From Pararhizobium sp. A13 (GTDB taxonomy: Bacteria; Pseudomonadota; Alphaproteobacteria; Rhizobiales; Rhizobiaceae), in contig NZ_CP149510.1 of assembly GCF_040126305.1 (NCBI RefSeq), positions 3,297,001-3,361,000 on the forward strand: a stretch of DNA of 64,000 bases, given 5' to 3'. The translations under genes were made by a program, and so were the position numbers. The notes beneath the pieces were generated by a model, which was not told where the DNA came from, did not search any database, and saw only the letters and a program-made list of their open reading frames with translations. Below, one piece after another: positions 40,934 through 49,235 of the stretch (position 1 is the first letter of the stretch; every line of letters begins with the position of its first letter).

Positions 40934-42006
40934 GCGATACGCCGAAAACGCCAAAACGAAAGCCCGCCGTTTTTACTGTCGAAGGCGAACCATCGACATC
41001 GGCAGCCCGCCGCGATCCGGTGCGCCGCTCACCCGCCAGTTTCGACGAAAACATCGTCATGACACCTGACGCCGAGGATCCGTTCCTGGCGACCAGCGCG
41101 CTGCCCGCCCCGCCGGAGGCGGCACCGCGCAAGCGCCGCTTTTCCTTCGGTAAACTTGTATTCGCCGCCTTGGGTATTTTGGTGTCCCTGGCCGTCGGCC
41201 TGTGGATCGACAGTCTGGTGCGCGATCTCTTCACCCGTGCCGACTGGCTCGGCTATCTCGCAATCGCTGCCGCCGCCAGCGGCTTGCTCGCGTTCCTCGT
41301 GGTCATCGCCCGCGAGCTGGCAGGTATCATGCGGCTGAATGCCATCCAGGCGCTGAAGCAGGAGGCAATCGACGCAAGCCTTGCGCCGACGCCCAAGCCG
41401 GCCCGGAAGGTGATGGCCCATCTCGTGCACCTGCTTGCCACCAAACCGCAGACAGCACGCGGGCGTCTGCGCCTCAAGGAAACCGAAACCGACATCATCG
41501 ACAGCCCGCATCTGCTTGACCTGACCGAGCGCGAATTGCTGACGCCGCTCGATCGGGAGGCGCGGGCGCTCATTCTCAACGCCTCGAAACGAGTCTCGAT
41601 CGTCACAGCCGTCAGCCCACGAGCGCTCGTTGACCTCGGCTACGTCATCTATGAATCCGCCCGTCTGATCCGGGCGATGGCCGACCTTTACGGTGGGCGC
41701 CCAGGTACGTTCGGCCTCTTGCGGCTGATGCGCGACGTGATCGCACATCTCGCCGTCACCGGCTCGATCGCCGTCGGAGACAGTCTGATCCAGCAGGTGC
41801 TCGGCCATGGCCTTGCCTCGAAACTGTCGGCCCGGCTCGGCGAAGGCGTCATCAATGGCCTGATGACAGCGCGTATCGGCATCGCCGCGATGGATCTCTG
41901 CCGACCGATGCCGTTCCGGGCGCTGAAACGCCCCGGTATCGGCGATTTCATCGGCGATCTGACACCCGGAATGTCGAGGACGAAAGCACCCGAGGGCGAC
42001 GGCTAG
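40930..42006 (+). CDS. ycjF: YcjF-like (TIGR01620) inner-membrane protein
   Basis: A 358-residue membrane protein translationally coupled to ycjX. A disordered charged N-terminus is followed by two transmembrane helices (LVFAALGILVSLAVGLWID and LGYLAIAAAASGLLAFLVVI). A DUF697-like C-terminal region contains VSPRALVDLGYVIYESARLI and LGEGVINGLMTARIGIAAMD. The pair probably forms a membrane-associated GTPase module; its function in rhizobia is unknown. Confidence 0.9.
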   Translation: MSDTPKTPKRKPAVFTVEGEPSTSAARRDPVRRSPASFDENIVMTPDAEDPFLATSALPAPPEAAPRKRRFSFGKLVFAALGILVSLAVGLWIDSLVRDLFTRADWLGYLAIAAAASGLLAFLVVIARELAGIMRLNAIQALKQEAIDASLAPTPKPARKVMAHLVHLLATKPQTARGRLRLKETETDIIDSPHLLDLTERELLTPLDREARALILNASKRVSIVTAVSPRALVDLGYVIYESARLIRAMADLYGGRPGTFGLLRLMRDVIAHLAVTGSIAVGDSLIQQVLGHGLASKLSARLGEGVINGLMTARIGIAAMDLCRPMPFRALKRPGIGDFIGDLTPGMSRTKAPEGDG

Positions 42007-42106
42007 CGCATGTCGCCCAAAAGTGCGCAGCGGTTTTGGGACAACGACATGCATAAGAACAAAGACCTAAAGCGCATCGCATGAATCCGTTTTGGCGCGA
42101 TGCGCT

Positions 42107-42898
42107 TTAAATGCCGGCATACCATTCGTAGCCAAGATCTTCCCAAAAGCCGCCCTTGCCGCTGCCGTAGGGCGCGAGCGTCGCGGCGAGTTCGATACCT
42201 TTGACGTATTTCGCCATCTTGTAGCCGAGCTGACGCTCGATGCGCAGCCGCAGCGGCGCACCATTGGCCACGCGCAGCGCCTCGTCGTTGCAGCCATAGG
42301 CAAGGATAGTCTGCGGATGGCCCGCGTCGATCAGGTCGATCGATTCGTAGTATCGCACGGCGCCGGACAGACCGAGGTTCATGCTGTCGTAACAATGGAA
42401 GATCACGAAGCGCGCTTCAGGCTTCACCTTGGCTTCGTCGAGGATCCTGGCGAGCGGCACGCCAGTCCATTTGGCGATACAGCTCCAGCCCTCGACACAG
42501 TCGTGCCGGGTGATCTGCGTGCGGGCCGGCATGTTGCGCAGTTCATCAAGGCTAAAGCTCAGCGGCTTTTCGACCAGCCCGCCAACCGTCAGTCGATAGT
42601 CGGCAAAAGCCTTTTCCTTGAGTGCCAGATAGTCCGCATCGGTCGGGTCGGTCGAGCCATTTGGCCGCTGTCCTTGGCGCACCTCGGTCGCCGAGAATTC
42701 CGGCGCCAGCGCGTCGGCATCGATCAGCATGCGCTGGACGCGATAGGTCAGGCTGTTTGCCGAAGCCAGGACATCCCGCACGGGGCTCTGGCTGGACAGG
42801 AAACCGTCGAACGCATCGCAGCCGGAGAGCGGGATGGTCGAGGCGGCCGCCCCGGCAACGGTGAGGAACTTGCGGCGATTGATGATAAACCCGCTCAT
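42107..42898 (-). CDS. Periplasmic molybdopterin-dependent oxidoreductase (sulfite-oxidase-like)
   Basis: A 263-residue protein of the SUOX fold. The N-terminus has a twin-arginine export signal (INRRKFLTVAGAAASTIPLS) that ends in a possible lipobox, LSGC, so the mature protein may be both folded before export and lipid-anchored. The cofactor-ligand cysteine is in ITRHDCVEGWSC. FHCYDSMNLG and GAPLRLRIERQLGYKMAKYV are also conserved. Its ATG overlaps the stop of the upstream cytochrome b gene by four bases, marking an electron-transfer pair. The substrate is unknown; MsrP-like repair of methionine sulfoxide is one possibility. Confidence 0.85.
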   Translation of the reverse strand: MSGFIINRRKFLTVAGAAASTIPLSGCDAFDGFLSSQSPVRDVLASANSLTYRVQRMLIDADALAPEFSATEVRQGQRPNGSTDPTDADYLALKEKAFADYRLTVGGLVEKPLSFSLDELRNMPARTQITRHDCVEGWSCIAKWTGVPLARILDEAKVKPEARFVIFHCYDSMNLGLSGAVRYYESIDLIDAGHPQTILAYGCNDEALRVANGAPLRLRIERQLGYKMAKYVKGIELAATLAPYGSGKGGFWEDLGYEWYAGI

Positions 42899-43758
42899 GC
42901 CGTATGCTCCTCTTTCTTTTCGGGGTCGGTGCGATACCAGCCGGTGATGATCGAGCGCATTTCGTTCAGAGGGCCAGCCGCGATAACCATGAAGATATGG
43001 ATCAGGAAGAACCCCACCAGCAGCGCCATACAAATGAAATGGATGGTCCGCGCCGTCTGCCGCCCGCCGAAAACGTCGAGCAGCCACGGCCAGGCGGCGT
43101 TCATGCCAGGCGACATGGTAATGCCCGTCAGTATGATCAGCGGGAAGATGACGAGCAGGACGCCGGCATAGGCGAGCTTCTGCAGGACGTTGTAGCGGCC
43201 ATCATGATGAAAGCGGAACCGCAAATGATCGGAAAGGCTTTTCGGCAAGCCCCTGATATCCGCGAGGGACGGAAGAATATCGCGCCTGAGATGGCCGCTG
43301 ATCAGGCTGCTGACGAACCAGACGAGGAAAGCCGCCACGAAGAACCAGGCAAAGAAGAAATGGACGACCCGCCCGGTCGACAGATCCTGGTACGATGGCA
43401 GCGTCGCCCAGGCCGGGAAGCCGCGGTAGGACGGGTTGTCCGCCGGTCCGCTCATCCCAAAGACGCCGCTCGTCTTGTAGCTCCGTCCGAAGATCGTGGT
43501 GTAACCATCGACCTTGCCGTCGGCGGTCTGCATGGCGCGCATGGACAGGACGCTGTTGTCGAACTCGAAACCGGATTGTTTGCCGATATAAAGTTCCGGA
43601 TGGGCATTGAAGATCTGCAACCCGCTGAGCAGCAGGAAGAATAAGGCAATCGCCCAGGTCCAATGCGTGACGCGCGTGGCGATCCGGTGCCGGTAGATCA
43701 CCTTGCCGTCGCCACCATGGTGCGCTAAACGCGATTCGATGTCGTCGATGATGGTCAT
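42895..43758 (-). CDS. Cytochrome b561-type membrane subunit
   Basis: A 287-residue integral membrane protein with about four transmembrane helices. Haem-ligand histidines appear in ATRVTHWTWAIALFFLLLSG, VVHFFFAWFFVAAFLVWF and IHFICMALLVGFFLIHIFMV. It most likely passes electrons from the quinone pool to the coupled molybdo-enzyme. The ATG used has GGGAGG six bases before it. A short loop of about 70 residues separates the first two helices. Confidence 0.87.
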   Translation of the reverse strand: MTIIDDIESRLAHHGGDGKVIYRHRIATRVTHWTWAIALFFLLLSGLQIFNAHPELYIGKQSGFEFDNSVLSMRAMQTADGKVDGYTTIFGRSYKTSGVFGMSGPADNPSYRGFPAWATLPSYQDLSTGRVVHFFFAWFFVAAFLVWFVSSLISGHLRRDILPSLADIRGLPKSLSDHLRFRFHHDGRYNVLQKLAYAGVLLVIFPLIILTGITMSPGMNAAWPWLLDVFGGRQTARTIHFICMALLVGFFLIHIFMVIAAGPLNEMRSIITGWYRTDPEKKEEHTA

Positions 43759-44018
43759 GGCAAGCCTCCCTTGTATGCGCAACTACGTAACCAATCCCGG
43801 TTCGGTTTCAACGCAACTCCGCTCACCAGCGCACACATCGCAGTGAGGCGCGCGTGAAAGCCCAGGATTTCCAATGATTTCAGACGTCGGGCAAGTCCTG
43901 ATGAAACATTTCGTGAGCATCGCAAGCGGCCTCCCGGAGGGCCGGAGAAACACTCCATTAACCATTTAAGTGCAAATGTAGCCTCACATTCCTGACATTT
44001 GACCATCAAGGATCGTTT

Positions 44019-44570
44019 ATGTTTTCGCGCCCTTCTTTGATCGCTCGCGGCGTTGCCGCAGCCTCGCTTGCAGCTCTCACCTGCGCAGCCTCTCCGGCAC
44101 TCTCGGGCGGCAACGACAAGGCGTTTTTCGAACAGGTTTCCGGCCAGTGGAAGGGCCCGGGCGAGATCGTCGCGGGAAAATACAAGGGCACGAAATTCAC
44201 CTGCGACCTCACCGGTGAAGCGAGCGAAAGCTCGGCCGGCATCAAGCTCGACGGTTTCTGCCGTGTCGGCGTCTTCAAGCAGCCGATGTCCGCCGTCATC
44301 ACCCAGTCCGGCAAAAGCTATAGCGGCAAGTTCCTCGATGGTGCCAACGGCAAGGGCCTTGATATCGTCTCCGGCAACGTCGGCAAGGACAAGGTCGTCG
44401 TCGGCATCAACCGCAAGAAGCTGAACGGCGCGATGATCGCCCGTCTGCAAGGCGATTCGACCCTGAACATCACCATCTCGGTAAAGGTCGAGGATACGAT
44501 GGTGCCGGTGATCGGCGTCAGCCTCAACCGTCAGCTCGATGCCATCGCCGTCGGCTCGATCAAGAAATAA
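44019..44570 (+). CDS. Secreted protein of unknown function
   Basis: A 183-residue protein with a signal peptide (cleavage near AASPALSGG, about residue 30). The mature part looks like a lipocalin-type beta barrel: QVSGQWKGPGEIVAGKYKG, TKFTCDLTGEASE, GIKLDGFCRVGVFKQ, with two cysteines. No family is assigned. A GGAT ribosome site is seven bases before the ATG, and a terminator follows. It is a single-gene unit. The 43759-44018 interval upstream has no other gene. Confidence 0.8.
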   Translation: MFSRPSLIARGVAAASLAALTCAASPALSGGNDKAFFEQVSGQWKGPGEIVAGKYKGTKFTCDLTGEASESSAGIKLDGFCRVGVFKQPMSAVITQSGKSYSGKFLDGANGKGLDIVSGNVGKDKVVVGINRKKLNGAMIARLQGDSTLNITISVKVEDTMVPVIGVSLNRQLDAIAVGSIKK

Positions 44571-44595
44571 CGGTGGTTTTCGGAACGTTTTCAGA

Positions 44596-44618
44596 GAGCC
44601 GGCTCGTCCGGCTCTTTT
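44596..44618 (+). terminator. Rho-independent terminator
   Basis: GAGCCGG pairs with CCGGCTC around a CTCGT loop, followed by TTTT. It serves the secreted-protein gene and lies between it and the convergent folK. Confidence 0.8.
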
Positions 44619-44623
44619 GCGTT

Positions 44624-45151
44624 TCAAACGGCCGATTGCGGCGCGCGTTGCCGCCACCAATCATTTCGCGGATCGGCCACTTCGATGCCCGTGACATCGG
44701 CACTCATGAGCCATTCGGCCACCGATTTGCCGGCAACAATGAGATCCGGGGCGAAATCGGCGAGCGGCTTCAGCACGAACCCACGTTCCGTCATGCGCGG
44801 ATGCGGTATTTCCAGCGTCTGGGACTGTTGGCTCAGACTGTCATAGGTCAGCACGTCGATGTCGATCGTGCGCGGCCCCCAGCGCTCCAGCCGCTCCCGT
44901 TTCATCTGGCGCTCGATCGATAGGCAGGCATCGAGCAGCTCGTCGGGCAAAAGCGAGGTTTCAACCGCGGCGCAGGCATTGAAAAACCAGGCCTGATCCG
45001 TCTTGCCCCAGGGCGGTGTCCTGTAGAGTTTCGAGACGTGCGTCACCGCGCAGTCCGGCCGCGTGTCGAGGAGCACGAGAGCCCGGGCCATCGAACTGGC
45101 CGGGTCGCCGATATTGCCGCCGAGACCGAGTGTCGCCAGATGGGTCGGCAT
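44624..45151 (-). CDS. folK: 2-amino-4-hydroxy-6-hydroxymethyldihydropteridine pyrophosphokinase
   Basis: A 175-residue HPPK that activates the pterin before dihydropteroate synthesis. LGLGGNIGDPASSMARAL, SKLYRTPPWGKTDQAWFFNA and RWGPRTIDIDVLTYD are signature segments; the last holds the Mg-binding Asp pair. The ATG used follows the folB stop after one base; an in-frame TTG just upstream would give a short overlap. Confidence 0.95.
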   Translation of the reverse strand: MPTHLATLGLGGNIGDPASSMARALVLLDTRPDCAVTHVSKLYRTPPWGKTDQAWFFNACAAVETSLLPDELLDACLSIERQMKRERLERWGPRTIDIDVLTYDSLSQQSQTLEIPHPRMTERGFVLKPLADFAPDLIVAGKSVAEWLMSADVTGIEVADPRNDWWRQRAPQSAV

Positions 45152-45152
45152 C

Positions 45153-45521
45153 TCAGGCAAAATGCTCGACCGTCACTTCGACATAGTCGAGAACACCCGG
45201 AACCGGCGCGTTCGGCTTGCGGATCGATATTTTCGCGCGGCGGATCTGCGGAAAGACCGAACAGAGCGTGGTGGCAACCTCGAGCGCCAGCGCCTCGATC
45301 AGATAACGCCGGCGGCCGGTGATGATCTTCTCGATCTCGGTGAAGGCAACACCGTAATGCACTGTATCATCGATCGAATCCTCGACAAGCGCCGTTCCCT
45401 GCTCGACATCCAGCTCGGCATCGACGAAGAAACGCTGCCCGAGAAATTCCTCTTCGTCGTGGACGCCATGGCGGGCGAAGAAGGCGCAATTCTTGAGGGT
45501 GATCGTATAGATCGCTGTCAT
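45153..45521 (-). CDS. folB: Dihydroneopterin aldolase
   Basis: A 122-residue enzyme supplying 6-hydroxymethyldihydropterin to FolK. It has NCAFFARHGVHDEEEFLGQR, then DTVHYGVAFTEIEKII and the C-terminal SIRKPNAPVPGVLDYVEVTV. The start overlaps the folP stop by four bases, giving a coupled folP-folB-folK operon. Confidence 0.95.
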   Translation of the reverse strand: MTAIYTITLKNCAFFARHGVHDEEEFLGQRFFVDAELDVEQGTALVEDSIDDTVHYGVAFTEIEKIITGRRRYLIEALALEVATTLCSVFPQIRRAKISIRKPNAPVPGVLDYVEVTVEHFA

Positions 45522-46399
45522 GGCTGATTTTCCGTCCCGTGTTTCTTCTGCGCCTGTCTTTTTGTCGCCAGCATAGCATCCGCCACGAGAAGCGCATCCC
45601 TGTTGATTGCGACATCATGTACCCGGAAAACCGCAGCGCCCGCCATTCTCAGCAATGCGGTCGTGGCCGCCGTGCCGACATCCCGATCCGGCGCTTCGCG
45701 CCCCGTGATGGCTCCGATGAAGCGCTTGCGCGACGTTCCTGCCAGAAGCGGCAGTCCGAAACCTCGCAGTTCACAGAAGCGCGTCATCAGTTCGACGTTC
45801 TCATCGGTATCCTTGGCGAAACCGAAGCCGGGATCGAGAACGATCCGGTCGTGCTCGACGCCGGCGGCAGCCGCGATTTCCAGAGAGCGCTCGAGAAAAT
45901 GATATTGATCGCGCACGACATCTGTGAGTTTTTCGCGGTCGCGGCCGGTATGCATGATGCAAAGCCCTGCCCCGGTCGCCGCCGCCACATTCGCTAGATC
46001 GGGCTCACGCTGCAGGCCATGCACGTCATTGATGATATGCGCACCTGCTGCAACCGCCAGCCGCGCGGTCTCGGCCCGGTAGGTATCGACGGACAGGGTC
46101 GCATCCGTTCGTTGGGCAAGTGCGGCAATGACGGGAAGCACCCGCGCCTGTTCTTCGGCAGCCGTGACCGCGGCGGCACCCGGCCGGGTCGATTCGCCGC
46201 CGATATCGAGGATCGCGGCTCCCTGTTCGAGGCAGTGCAGCGCGTGCGACACCGCAGCTTCGACATCGTCGTAGACGCCGCCATCGGAAAAGGAATCCGG
46301 CGTCACGTTGATGATCGCCATGAGCAGTCCGGTAGGGCCGAGTGCGAGGCTTCGCCCATGCGCCAGCTTCCATTCGAAGGGATCGAAAGGATCATCCAT
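45518..46399 (-). CDS. folP: Dihydropteroate synthase
   Basis: A 293-residue TIM-barrel enzyme joining pterin pyrophosphate and p-aminobenzoate, the sulfonamide target. LLMAIINVTPDSFSDGG, AAILDIGGESTRPGA, VLDPGFGFAKD and LLAGTSRKRFIG are canonical. Nothing suggests a resistance variant. It is the first gene of the three-gene folate operon. Confidence 0.96.
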   Translation of the reverse strand: MDDPFDPFEWKLAHGRSLALGPTGLLMAIINVTPDSFSDGGVYDDVEAAVSHALHCLEQGAAILDIGGESTRPGAAAVTAAEEQARVLPVIAALAQRTDATLSVDTYRAETARLAVAAGAHIINDVHGLQREPDLANVAAATGAGLCIMHTGRDREKLTDVVRDQYHFLERSLEIAAAAGVEHDRIVLDPGFGFAKDTDENVELMTRFCELRGFGLPLLAGTSRKRFIGAITGREAPDRDVGTAATTALLRMAGAAVFRVHDVAINRDALLVADAMLATKRQAQKKHGTENQP

Positions 46400-46605
46400 G
46401 ATGGTTTCACTCCCTCTTGCCGGCCCGCGGCCTCAGCGGACTTGCTTTGACCACAAATGCAGGCCGAAGATGCCACTTCTTGCAACAAAGGCTCGGATTA
46501 CATTGTGTTTTCCAATTTGTCCGAGACGCACGTTATTTGCTGTTGCGCTCAGGCTGGCTATGCCCCAAGCTCTAGAGAAGTTCAACTGCCGAGACCTGTA
46601 AACCT

Positions 46606-47235
46606 ATGCCGACTGGCCGCATTTCCTTCGCCGCGTTTCTGATTTTGAGCATCGGTGCGAGCCATTCTTCGCTAGCGCTTGCCGACACGGTCATGAACAA
46701 AAGCATCACCTACTTCTCGGTCGGCGGCCGCACGGCCGAAGAGCTCGACAAGGCGCTGTCCGCGCGTGGTCCGATGATGAATTCTACCGGCGCGCGCCAT
46801 CCCGGCGCCACCAAGATCAAGTTCGGCGGTACGATAACCTATGTGAGACACGGCAGTCGCTGCGCCGTCGGCAGCGCCAAGGTCACGCTCAGCACCAAGC
46901 TGATCCTGCCGCGGTGGAAAAACCGTGGAACGGCAAACCGGGATCTGGCGCTCGTCTGGGATACGTTGGCAAGCGACATCAAACGCCATGAGGAGCGCCA
47001 CGCCGAGATTGCCCGCAACCATGCCCGCAAGCTGGAGAAGGATTTCCTCGCATTGAGACCCGAGGCCGACTGCGAGCGCATGCAGGCGCGTGTTGCCCGG
47101 TTAAGCGAAACGGCGATCCAGGAACACGATCGAGACCAGGCCCGCTTCGATAGGACGGAGGCGGCCAACTTCGATCGCCGCATGATCCGGTTGCTGCAGT
47201 ACCGGCTGGATGCGATGACGAAGGCCAAACGCTAA
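46606..47235 (+). CDS. Secreted DUF922 putative zinc protease
   Basis: A 209-residue protein with a signal peptide (ISFAAFLILSIGASHSSLALA). Its DUF922-type domain has TVMNKSITYFSVGGRTAEEL and a metal-binding HEERH (HExxH) in DIKRHEERHAEIARNHARKL. Activity has not been shown for most of the family. The ATG used lacks a strong ribosome site. The 206 bases upstream hold no other gene. Confidence 0.85.
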   Translation: MPTGRISFAAFLILSIGASHSSLALADTVMNKSITYFSVGGRTAEELDKALSARGPMMNSTGARHPGATKIKFGGTITYVRHGSRCAVGSAKVTLSTKLILPRWKNRGTANRDLALVWDTLASDIKRHEERHAEIARNHARKLEKDFLALRPEADCERMQARVARLSETAIQEHDRDQARFDRTEAANFDRRMIRLLQYRLDAMTKAKR

Positions 47236-47507
47236 ATCGTCTGCAAGATTCCTGCGTCCGCTTCGAGCAACCAAAAAAACGAATCACCCGGCTTGTGCAA
47301 AACTTGCGACGTCAACAGCATCTCACTGGTGATTTCTCACCATATAACAGTGCCGAAAGATAAGGTATAGTGTAAGCATCGAGTGAAAAGCAGGAAAATA
47401 AACTCTCTTCACTCTCAGTCCGGATCTAGTCACCATGCATCCATGCAGGATGCCTTTTACCGGAAGTATTGTTTCGCGCTTGACTGTTCTGTACCGGATT
47501 GATGTTC

Positions 47508-47636
47508 GACCGGCCCGATCCATTGCGCATGTGGCGTTCTCCTGGCGTATCCGAAAGCAGCAGATGTTCCCTCCCTCGTCTGTATGTGATGCGCCCTCCT
47601 AGCCCCGCTCGTCGTTGCGACCAGCGGGGCTTTTTC
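47508..47636 (+). ncRNA. Candidate small RNA with its own terminator
   Basis: The 431-base interval 47236-47666 has no convincing protein gene but contains a strong plus-strand terminator (AGCCCCGCT/AGCGGGGCT, 47601-47631, plus T run). A CTTGAC motif at 47479-47484 could be a -35 box; initiation would then fall near 47510-47515, giving an RNA of about 120 bases with pyrimidine-rich CCCTCC and CCCTCCT segments able to mask ribosome sites. The -10 region is poor. Size and layout resemble rhizobial trans-acting sRNAs, but no family is assigned. Confidence 0.45.
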
Positions 47637-47666
47637 TTCCTTGCCCTAAAGCGGTCGCAATGAAGG

Positions 47667-47987
47667 TCAGGCCTGGCGCTCGGGAACATGAACCACGAGC
47701 CCGTCCAGGCCGTCGCTCATCTTGATCTGACAGGAGAGCCGCGAGGTCGGCTTCACATCATAGGCGAAATCGAGCATGTCCTCTTCCATCGCCTCCGGCG
47801 CACCGACCGTCGCCGACCATTCCTCGTCCACATAGACATGACAGGTCGCACAGGCACAGGCGCCGCCGCACTCGGCTTCGATACCGGGAACCGAATTGCG
47901 CACCGCATTTTCCATGACGGTCGAACCATTTTGAACGTCAAAGTCATACTGCGTGCCGTCGAAGGCGATGATGGTCAGTTTGGGCAT
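47667..47987 (-). CDS. [2Fe-2S] ferredoxin
   Basis: A 106-residue vertebrate-adrenodoxin-type ferredoxin. The cluster cysteines are in [17 protein letters not shown] plus a later Cys in [20 protein letters not shown]. The start [11 protein letters not shown] is supported by family alignment; upstream in-frame residues are not coding-like. Such proteins deliver electrons to P450s or Fe-S assembly. No partner is adjacent. The candidate sRNA terminator lies just past its stop, convergent. Confidence 0.93.
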   Translation of the reverse strand: MPKLTIIAFDGTQYDFDVQNGSTVMENAVRNSVPGIEAECGGACACATCHVYVDEEWSATVGAPEAMEEDMLDFAYDVKPTSRLSCQIKMSDGLDGLVVHVPERQA

Positions 47988-48204
47988 TTGGTTTTCCGGA
48001 TGCTTGGCGTTGTATCGGTATACCGCAGGAACAATCACGCCGCCCCTATACCAGAGGCGGCGGCGGGATGCGGCAAATTCGTCCGATTTCTTCCAACAAT
48101 TCCCATCGCCAGTCAACACGAAGCGATTTTCGAGCCCGGCGTTCACCCGCGAGGCTTCATCACCGCAAGGCGTCCTGCAGGCCAGGCGACTTTCGGGTTC
48201 GCCC

Positions 48205-48573
48205 TCAGCGGCAGAGCTTCAGGATGAACAGTTCGGCCTCGATCACCGCAGCGCTCAACGCTGCAAGATGGTCGGCCTGCTCGGGCCCGACCTCAACGGC
48301 GCCGGCTGCCTCGGCAACACCGAAAGCACCGACGGCAAGAGCGGCACCTTTGAGGCGATGCGCAGTCGAGACCGCCACGTCAGCATTGGCGGACGACAAT
48401 TCCTTCATCAGCTGCCGCGCCTGGCGCGCGAACATCTGCAGCACTTCGATTTCCAGGAGCTTGTCGCCCATCGTCTGCGTTGCCAGGTGAACCAGATCGA
48501 TCGGCCTCGACTTCGAGGGACATGCCCCGCCGAAATTGTCGGGTGCTTCGAACGCGATCTTGAGTGCCGCCAT
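48205..48573 (-). CDS. Hpt-domain phosphotransfer protein
   Basis: A 122-residue single-domain histidine phosphotransfer protein. The phosphoacceptor site is [15 protein letters not shown], within a helical bundle that begins around [20 protein letters not shown]. It would relay phosphate between a hybrid kinase and a response regulator. It is not of the ChpT type that serves CckA. No kinase is adjacent. Confidence 0.85.
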   Translation of the reverse strand: MAALKIAFEAPDNFGGACPSKSRPIDLVHLATQTMGDKLLEIEVLQMFARQARQLMKELSSANADVAVSTAHRLKGAALAVGAFGVAEAAGAVEVGPEQADHLAALSAAVIEAELFILKLCR

Positions 48574-49235
48574 GTGCCAATATCCTTATTCTGTTTTTTT
48601 CTGACGCAACCGGCCCGTCACCGGTCACATTCTGTTTTTTAGTTCTGCCCGTCCATGACGCCGGACGGTCTCCGGTTTGTCTGGAAGTGCTTGACCAGTC
48701 AGGCTATTATGAGGCTCGAAGATGGTGCGGGCGTTACCCTCCCGATGCCCAGTCCGGCCGTCATTTCGCTCGTCTCAGGAGCCCATTAGGCCGGATCGGC
48801 GCTGCTATCTGATTAAAACGCGGCGCAATGAGGGCAGCTTTCGCTCGGCATGGTTAACGGCCATTAAACCGCCTGATTACAAGGGTTTCTGCGGGGAAAA
48901 GGTCCACTTTTCATTAAGAACTTGTTAGGATTTTAACGAATGCCGGGGGCGCTTAATTGTAAGAAACCGGTGAATGTGTCACTACGGTACGTTGAGGGAT
49001 ATGTTTATGCCTTAAGGTGCAGACAGTCCTGACGGAAAACCGCATCGAATGAAGCACCTACGGGGCTGATGTGCTGTTCCGTCGGTGCGTGGTTGAAATG
49101 GGTGCATGTCAGGTTCTGCGTAGATGTGATGCGCGTATCCTGCTGTCACCGTCCGAGTATCGGAGGTGCTCCCAATGCAGGCGGTGTTGCGGAGGGTCCT
49201 TTCGAAAGGACAGTTTAGTAACGAGGCGTATCCGC
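48574..49235. other. Long intergenic region upstream of the pole ring gene
   Basis: 662 bases without a convincing gene; the pole gene frame is open for 165 bases upstream of its start, but that stretch is rich in Cys and Arg and not coding-like. The region is AT-richer toward 48800-48980 and should contain the promoter. Confidence 0.6.
48914..48928. promoter_or_regulatory. CtrA-like box upstream of the pole ring gene
   Basis: TTAA-GAACTTG-TTAG matches the CtrA site TTAA-N7-TTAA at seven of eight positions. It lies about 310 bases before the gene start. A related TTAA-N6-TTAA occurs nearby in the same AT-rich stretch. Confidence 0.45.

Noticed and set aside
48840..48860. TTAA-CGGCCA-TTAA as a CtrA box
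   Set aside because: The spacing is six bases, not the seven needed by the consensus; the site at 48914 is the better candidate.
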